Position numbers and translations under genes: made by a program. From an uncultured Thermogutta sp. (GTDB lineage Bacteria > Planctomycetota > Planctomycetia > Pirellulales > Thermoguttaceae): a stretch of 38,943 bases of DNA. Of this stretch, positions 35,212 through 38,943 are shown in pieces. The notes below the pieces were generated by a model, which searched no databases, had not been told where the DNA came from, and saw only the letters and a list, made by a program, of their open reading frames with translations. Each line of letters begins with the position of its first letter. The stretch's first letter is position 1. The stretch is from NCBI GenBank assembly GCA_937128505.1, contig CAKZMM010000146.1:1-38943 (forward strand), given 5' to 3'.

Positions 35212-36939
35212 TTACTTCCGCTTCAACAGTTTTTTGATCTGGGCCCAGCTTCGCGTGTTGAGCACATCGGCCGCCGTCAAGCCGCCGCGTCGGGCCTGAA
35301 GAACGCCGTATCGCATCGCCTCTAACCCATCCGTGCTGTGAGCATCGGTACCAATCGCCACCAAAACCCCCAACCGGCGTGCAGCAGCACAGGCTACATC
35401 GTCCAAATCCAGCCGCATTGGATGGGCATTCAGTTCCAGCACCTTCCGCTCCGCCGCCGCAACCTTCATCACCGCTTCCAGATCGATTTCGTACGGTTTT
35501 CGCCGGCCGATCAAACGCCCGGTCGGATGCGAAAAGCAGTGGACATAAGGGTTTTGCAAGGCCTCGACAACCCGACGCGTGATCCGCTCCCGGGATTGAT
35601 TCTGACCATAGTGCACGCTGGCCACTACCCAATCAGCCTCGGCCAGTACCTCGTCGGACAAATCGAGCCCGCCTCCTTCGAGGATATCGACCTCCACCCC
35701 CTTCAGTAGGCGGATACCCTTCAAGCGTTGATTGACCCGGTCGATCTCCTGCCACTGTGCCCGTAGCCGTTCTGCGGTCAGCCCGTTGGCCATGGTTACG
35801 CGCTTCGAGTGATCAGTGATCGCCAAATAGCTCCAACCAAGCTTCTTGGCGGCCAAAGCCATTTCTTCAATCGTGGCAGTCCCGTCGGTCCAGTCCGTGT
35901 GGGCATGAAGATCGCCGCAGATGTCCGTCAAGCTCACCAATTCGGGCAAGCAGCCGCGGTCGGCCCAGTCGAATTCCTCCCGGGCTTCGCGCAACTCGGG
36001 AGCAATCCACGGCAAACCGAGGGCTTCATAGACCTCCTGCTCGGTGCGGCCACCTACGCGCTCATCGCCCCGGAAAACACCGTATTCGTTGACCTTCAGA
36101 CCGAGGGTCTTCGCGCGGCCCCGCAGCACAATATTGTGGGCCTTTGAGCCCGTGAAATACTGTAAGGCTGCCCCCAAAGACTCCTCCGGCACTACCCGGA
36201 GATCCACTTGCAAACCGCTCCGCAAGCGGATCGACATCTTTGTATCGCCCCTGGCTACAACCTTATCCAGCCCCGGCGCTTGAGCAAAATGATCCATGAC
36301 CTGCTGACCGTCCCCCGCCACGGCCAGCAAATCCAAATCCCCCACGGTTTCCTTTCCCCGTCGATAGCTGCCGGCAAACTCCAGCTTTTCGATCCCCGGC
36401 ATCTGCCGCATATGCTCGAGGAGACTCTGCGCGATTTGGTCTGCATATGCCCAGCACATCCGCTCGCCGGCCTGGGCCGCCAAATCAATTCCCTCTAAGA
36501 TAGCCGCTTCGATCTTCTCCCCAAACCCCTTGAGCTGCCGAACCCGGTGGCTTTCGCACGCCTCCCGGAGCTCATCGAGCGTTTTGACCCCTAATTGGTG
36601 ATGGAGCGTGGCGGCACGCTTCGGGCCTAGCCCCGGGACGCGCAGCATCGCCAGCACACTCTCTGGGACCTGGGACCGCAACTCCTCTAACAGCGGTACC
36701 GTACCCGTATGAGCCAGCACTAAAATTTTTTGCGCTAAATCCTCCCCAATTCCCGGCAATTGGGTCAGCGTCTCGCTATCCTTCGGCCGAAGATCGGATA
36801 CCACCTGGGTCCACTCGACAATGGCCCGGGCCGCATTCCGATACGCACGCACCCGAAAAGGATTCGCCCCCTGAAATTCCAGAAGATCTGCAATTTCCTC
36901 TAGGGCAGCGGCCACTTCGGCGTTGGTCAATTCCGGCAT
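35212..36939 (-). CDS. Family X DNA polymerase with C-terminal PHP domain (bacterial PolX)
   Basis: The 575-residue protein has the full bacterial PolX layout. An N-terminal 8-kDa-like domain (about 1-75) carries NPFRVRAYRNAAR and a helix-hairpin-helix LPGIGEDLAQK; a second HhH follows (VPGLGPKRAATL, 101-112). The polymerase palm has GSYRRGKETVGDLDLL (190-205), whose Asp201 and Asp203, with Asp246 in LQVDLRVV, are the three metal-binding acids. The PHP phosphoesterase domain starts at about 342 with DLHAHTDWTDG and continues with AITDHS, GVEVDIL and a GTDAHS near the end. It fills short gaps in base excision or end-joining repair and can trim 3' ends. All catalytic residues checked are present. 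Confidence 0.95.
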   Translation of the reverse strand: MPELTNAEVAAALEEIADLLEFQGANPFRVRAYRNAARAIVEWTQVVSDLRPKDSETLTQLPGIGEDLAQKILVLAHTGTVPLLEELRSQVPESVLAMLRVPGLGPKRAATLHHQLGVKTLDELREACESHRVRQLKGFGEKIEAAILEGIDLAAQAGERMCWAYADQIAQSLLEHMRQMPGIEKLEFAGSYRRGKETVGDLDLLAVAGDGQQVMDHFAQAPGLDKVVARGDTKMSIRLRSGLQVDLRVVPEESLGAALQYFTGSKAHNIVLRGRAKTLGLKVNEYGVFRGDERVGGRTEQEVYEALGLPWIAPELREAREEFDWADRGCLPELVSLTDICGDLHAHTDWTDGTATIEEMALAAKKLGWSYLAITDHSKRVTMANGLTAERLRAQWQEIDRVNQRLKGIRLLKGVEVDILEGGGLDLSDEVLAEADWVVASVHYGQNQSRERITRRVVEALQNPYVHCFSHPTGRLIGRRKPYEIDLEAVMKVAAAERKVLELNAHPMRLDLDDVACAAARRLGVLVAIGTDAHSTDGLEAMRYGVLQARRGGLTAADVLNTRSWAQIKKLLKRK

Positions 36940-37431
36940 ACTCGGTGACTCTAAACGGCACTTGGGCTCCCCTGAAACGCCGGTAGCCCGTTAGACCTCA
37001 AATCTTTCAGCGTTTCTGCTGATTGAGGAGTTCCGGTTCTTCACACCGTCAATTCTGACAATTCTGATCGTTCGCACCACTCTCCTGATTGTTCGCAAGA
37101 TTGCCGCTTCCAATGCGCATCGAAGATGCACACCCGGTCCGGGACCGTTCGAAACACAAAATCGCTTCCAGAAATCGACGACAGCACAGCAATCCTCGAA
37201 TCAAACGAGGGTTCAGAGTCGATCGGCAAAAAACATGAACGGTAAAAAGCAGAAGGTCCAGAACCCCGTGAACGGTCTCAAAGCAGGAGCTAAGGAGCAA
37301 AACTCCCTCACGAACAAAACACCAAAAGTAAGGACGAAAAATGGGAAGTACCTTTCTCCCGTTACATGCCAGACTACTTCGGCGGTGCTTCCCCCGCGTT
37401 TCCCCACAAAAAAGAAGCCATTCGCCACCAA
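36940..37431. other. Spacer between the DRG-type GTPase and PolX genes
   Basis: About 490 bp. Frames of 72-79 codons exist on both strands but lack family features. A perfect 9-bp tandem pair CAATTCTGA lies at 37050-37067. Confidence 0.5.
37050..37067. repeat. 9-bp perfect tandem duplication
   Basis: CAATTCTGA occurs twice without a gap. Confidence 0.75.
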
Positions 37432-38424
37432 TCAGATGTGCAATTCCACAATGTCCTTATCCTGGAGGACGTAATCTCCTTTGACGGCCGTGCCCGGGTG
37501 GACCGCCGATCCCCAAACTCGCCCGAATTTCAGCTTCTGGACGTAGTCATTATGGATCAGCTCGGCAAGATCCAAAAGCGTGCTACCGCGCCGAAGCGTG
37601 AACGGCCGGTCCATATCCGGGTGCTTCGCCGAAGGCAACTTGGTGTAAACCCGAACGACATCTAGGGCCCGAAAGATCGCCGTGGCCAACTCATCCAAAC
37701 CTTGCCGCGTTAAGGCCGAGACTACATATTCCGGAAAATCCAGCGGCAGAAGTTCGTGGAGCAACTCCAGTCGGTCGCGAGCCTCAGGTAAATCGATCTT
37801 ATTGGGAACCAAAAATGTTTGCGTATAAGAGAGGCCGACATCCTCCTCACTCAAGGAAGAACTTCTAGATAGCCGTGTCTTGCTCTGATGCAGCCGCTCG
37901 AGTACGGCCTGACACTGCTCGATGCCGTCATCGTCACCAAGGTTGACCATGAGCAAGGCGAGGTCCGCCCCCCGAATCAAACCGTACATATACGGGTCGA
38001 TAAAATCGCTGGTAATTGGAGGGGTATCAATCAATTGAATCATCACATCCTCGTACGGCATCATCCCCGGCATTGGAACCTTGGTCGTAAACGGATAATC
38101 GGCAATTTCCGGGGTAGCTCGGGTCATCGTGGCCAAAAGCTGACTTTTGCCGGCATTTGGCCCGCCGAGAATCACTACCGTCCCGGCCCCCTGACGAGGA
38201 ATCCGAATAGCGTGACTTTTTTTGCCCGAGCGCTTTTCCGCCTCCAGCGCCCGTTTTGTCTTGGCAATCTTCGCCTTAATCTGGGCCTGGAGATGATCCG
38301 TACCCTTGTGCTTCGGGATTTCTTGAAGCATCCACTGGAGGCAGCGCAGCTCTTCCTCCAAAGTGGTTGCACGTCGATAGGCCTCTTCCGCCTTGAGATA
38401 TTGGGGAGTGAGATTTGCCGGCAT
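37432..38424 (-). CDS. DRG/Obg-like GTPase with C-terminal TGS domain
   Basis: 330 residues. A helical N-terminus (1-65) precedes the G domain: G1 ILGGPNAGKSQLL (Lys93), G2 YPFTT, G3 LIDTPP (the usual DxPG Gly is Pro), G4 NKID (208-211) and G5 SAL (236-238). A TGS domain closes the protein from about 258, with the typical HPGTAVKGDYVLQDKDIVELHI end. The layout is closest to developmentally regulated GTP-binding (DRG) proteins of archaea and eukaryotes, which act on translating ribosomes, rather than to ObgE or YchF. A Ser-rich insert (RLSRSSSLSEEDVG, 185-198) lies before G4. It is probably a ribosome-associated GTPase; this is a family inference. Confidence 0.88.
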   Translation of the reverse strand: MPANLTPQYLKAEEAYRRATTLEEELRCLQWMLQEIPKHKGTDHLQAQIKAKIAKTKRALEAEKRSGKKSHAIRIPRQGAGTVVILGGPNAGKSQLLATMTRATPEIADYPFTTKVPMPGMMPYEDVMIQLIDTPPITSDFIDPYMYGLIRGADLALLMVNLGDDDGIEQCQAVLERLHQSKTRLSRSSSLSEEDVGLSYTQTFLVPNKIDLPEARDRLELLHELLPLDFPEYVVSALTRQGLDELATAIFRALDVVRVYTKLPSAKHPDMDRPFTLRRGSTLLDLAELIHNDYVQKLKFGRVWGSAVHPGTAVKGDYVLQDKDIVELHI

Positions 38425-38637
38425 CGCACCCTACACTCCGCTGTGCTGATGTCGCTTTCAGAAATGGGCCCGGCTCCTTCAACCAAATCAACTTCTGATT
38501 GAATGCCCCGCCAAACCCGCGGACCGGTACCTCACCCGTAGCAAGAATCTTTCTGTTAACATCATGACAAATAGAAGCCAGACAACGGTACCTCTAGTAG
38601 TAGCAAGGATGTTTCGTTCCAAAAAGTTCCCTGATGC

Positions 38638-38661
38638 CGGGAAAAATACCGGGAAAAATAT
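38638..38661. repeat. 12-bp perfect tandem duplication
   Basis: CCGGGAAAAATA occurs twice without a gap. Confidence 0.9.
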
Positions 38662-38895
38662 TTTCCTCCGAAAACTGCATGAAGACGCTGGGCTGCGGAA
38701 ACTTGACGGACAAGCTAAGGCATATCCCGTGCGAAAGTAGGTATTTATCCCGATCACTAACGAGTTCCTACGCTTTCTACATTGTTTTTACCGTTTGCCA
38801 AGCCACCAATCTCCCCAGGTTAATCCATTTTCGGCTATAAAACCCCCCTTGAGGAGCCCAGTGCAAATAAGCCGATCTCCTCATCTTTCTTCCCG

Positions 38896-38943
38896 TTACC
38901 CACTCCTTCTCTACCAAGCTTACCCACTCCTTCTCTACCAAGC
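38896..38943. repeat. 24-bp perfect tandem duplication at the window end
   Basis: The unit starts TTACCCACTCC and ends TCTACCAAGC; copies at 38896-38919 and 38920-38943 are identical. Further copies may lie beyond the edge. Confidence 0.93.

Larger units (their letters stand above)
38425..38943. other. Right-edge spacer
   Basis: No gene is supported. It holds a 12-bp tandem pair, a 24-bp tandem pair ending exactly at the edge, and a looser direct repeat of about 29 bp (38525-38553 and 38587-38616, sharing CGGTACCTC and GTAGCAAG). Confidence 0.55.

Noticed and set aside
37213-37431. 72-codon hydrophobic minus-strand frame just after the DRG-type gene
   Set aside because: Aromatic-rich translation of spacer with no binding site or membrane-protein pattern; a plus-strand frame of similar length overlaps it.

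Overview
This looks like a stretch of a Planctomycetota chromosome, moderately GC-rich and sparsely coded, with about two thirds of it in genes. The assignment is an inference from gene content. The window has an ASPIC/UnbV-type protein, Tat-exported aldo/keto reductase and beta-propeller proteins, a PHB-depolymerase-like esterase with EF-hands, a DRG-type GTPase with a TGS domain, a CpsD-like/ExeA-like ATPase pair, and long spacers inside operons that are compact in most bacteria. Key conserved genes are nusA, infB, rbfA, sucC, sucD, yebC-type, polX-type and cheB. One tRNA-Asn(GTT) is present. No rRNA, CRISPR array, transposase or prophage gene was seen.

Layout. (1) 1-5.75 kb is a GC-rich catabolic or secreted-enzyme region. 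It has an alpha/beta hydrolase cut by the left edge, a decayed carboxylesterase and another fragment, then a minus-strand operon (ASPIC/UnbV remnant, Tat beta-propeller, Tat aldo/keto reductase, EF-hand esterase). A 197-bp piece of that operon is duplicated 3.4 kb away as a dead copy. (2) 5.8-8.3 kb holds a zinc-ribbon membrane protein, tRNA-Asn and a long AT-rich spacer. (3) 8.3-17.1 kb is on the plus strand: a Pro/Gly/Ser-rich single-pass membrane protein, a CpsD/ParA-like ATPase whose P-loop lysine is missing, an ExeA-like AAA ATPase, a large PMT/ArnT-like membrane glycosyltransferase and an orphan CheB. (4) 17.6-38.4 kb is entirely on the minus strand. In transcription order it carries the DRG-type GTPase, PolX, sucC, sucD, nusA, infB, rbfA, an HhH-GPD-like protein with AT-hooks, a TPR protein and YebC.

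How the genes fit together. Region 4 is housekeeping: transcription elongation and antitermination (NusA), translation initiation (IF-2), 30S maturation (RbfA), the TCA-cycle succinyl-CoA step (SucCD), gap-filling repair (PolX) and translation-associated factors (YebC, DRG). In region 3 the first three genes look like one operon for an envelope polysaccharide or secretion machine, reminiscent of the CpsD-like/ExeA-like ATPase pairs of exopolysaccharide and exosortase loci. The glycosyltransferase 0.75 kb downstream may serve the same pathway.

The strongest unexplained signal is not a gene. Across the window there are more than a dozen short tandem duplications, almost always exactly two copies of a unique 8-30 bp unit, mostly in spacers but also inside infB and over the glycosyltransferase start. 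Together with the inflated spacers they suggest a genome-wide duplication or repair process that lengthens non-coding DNA.
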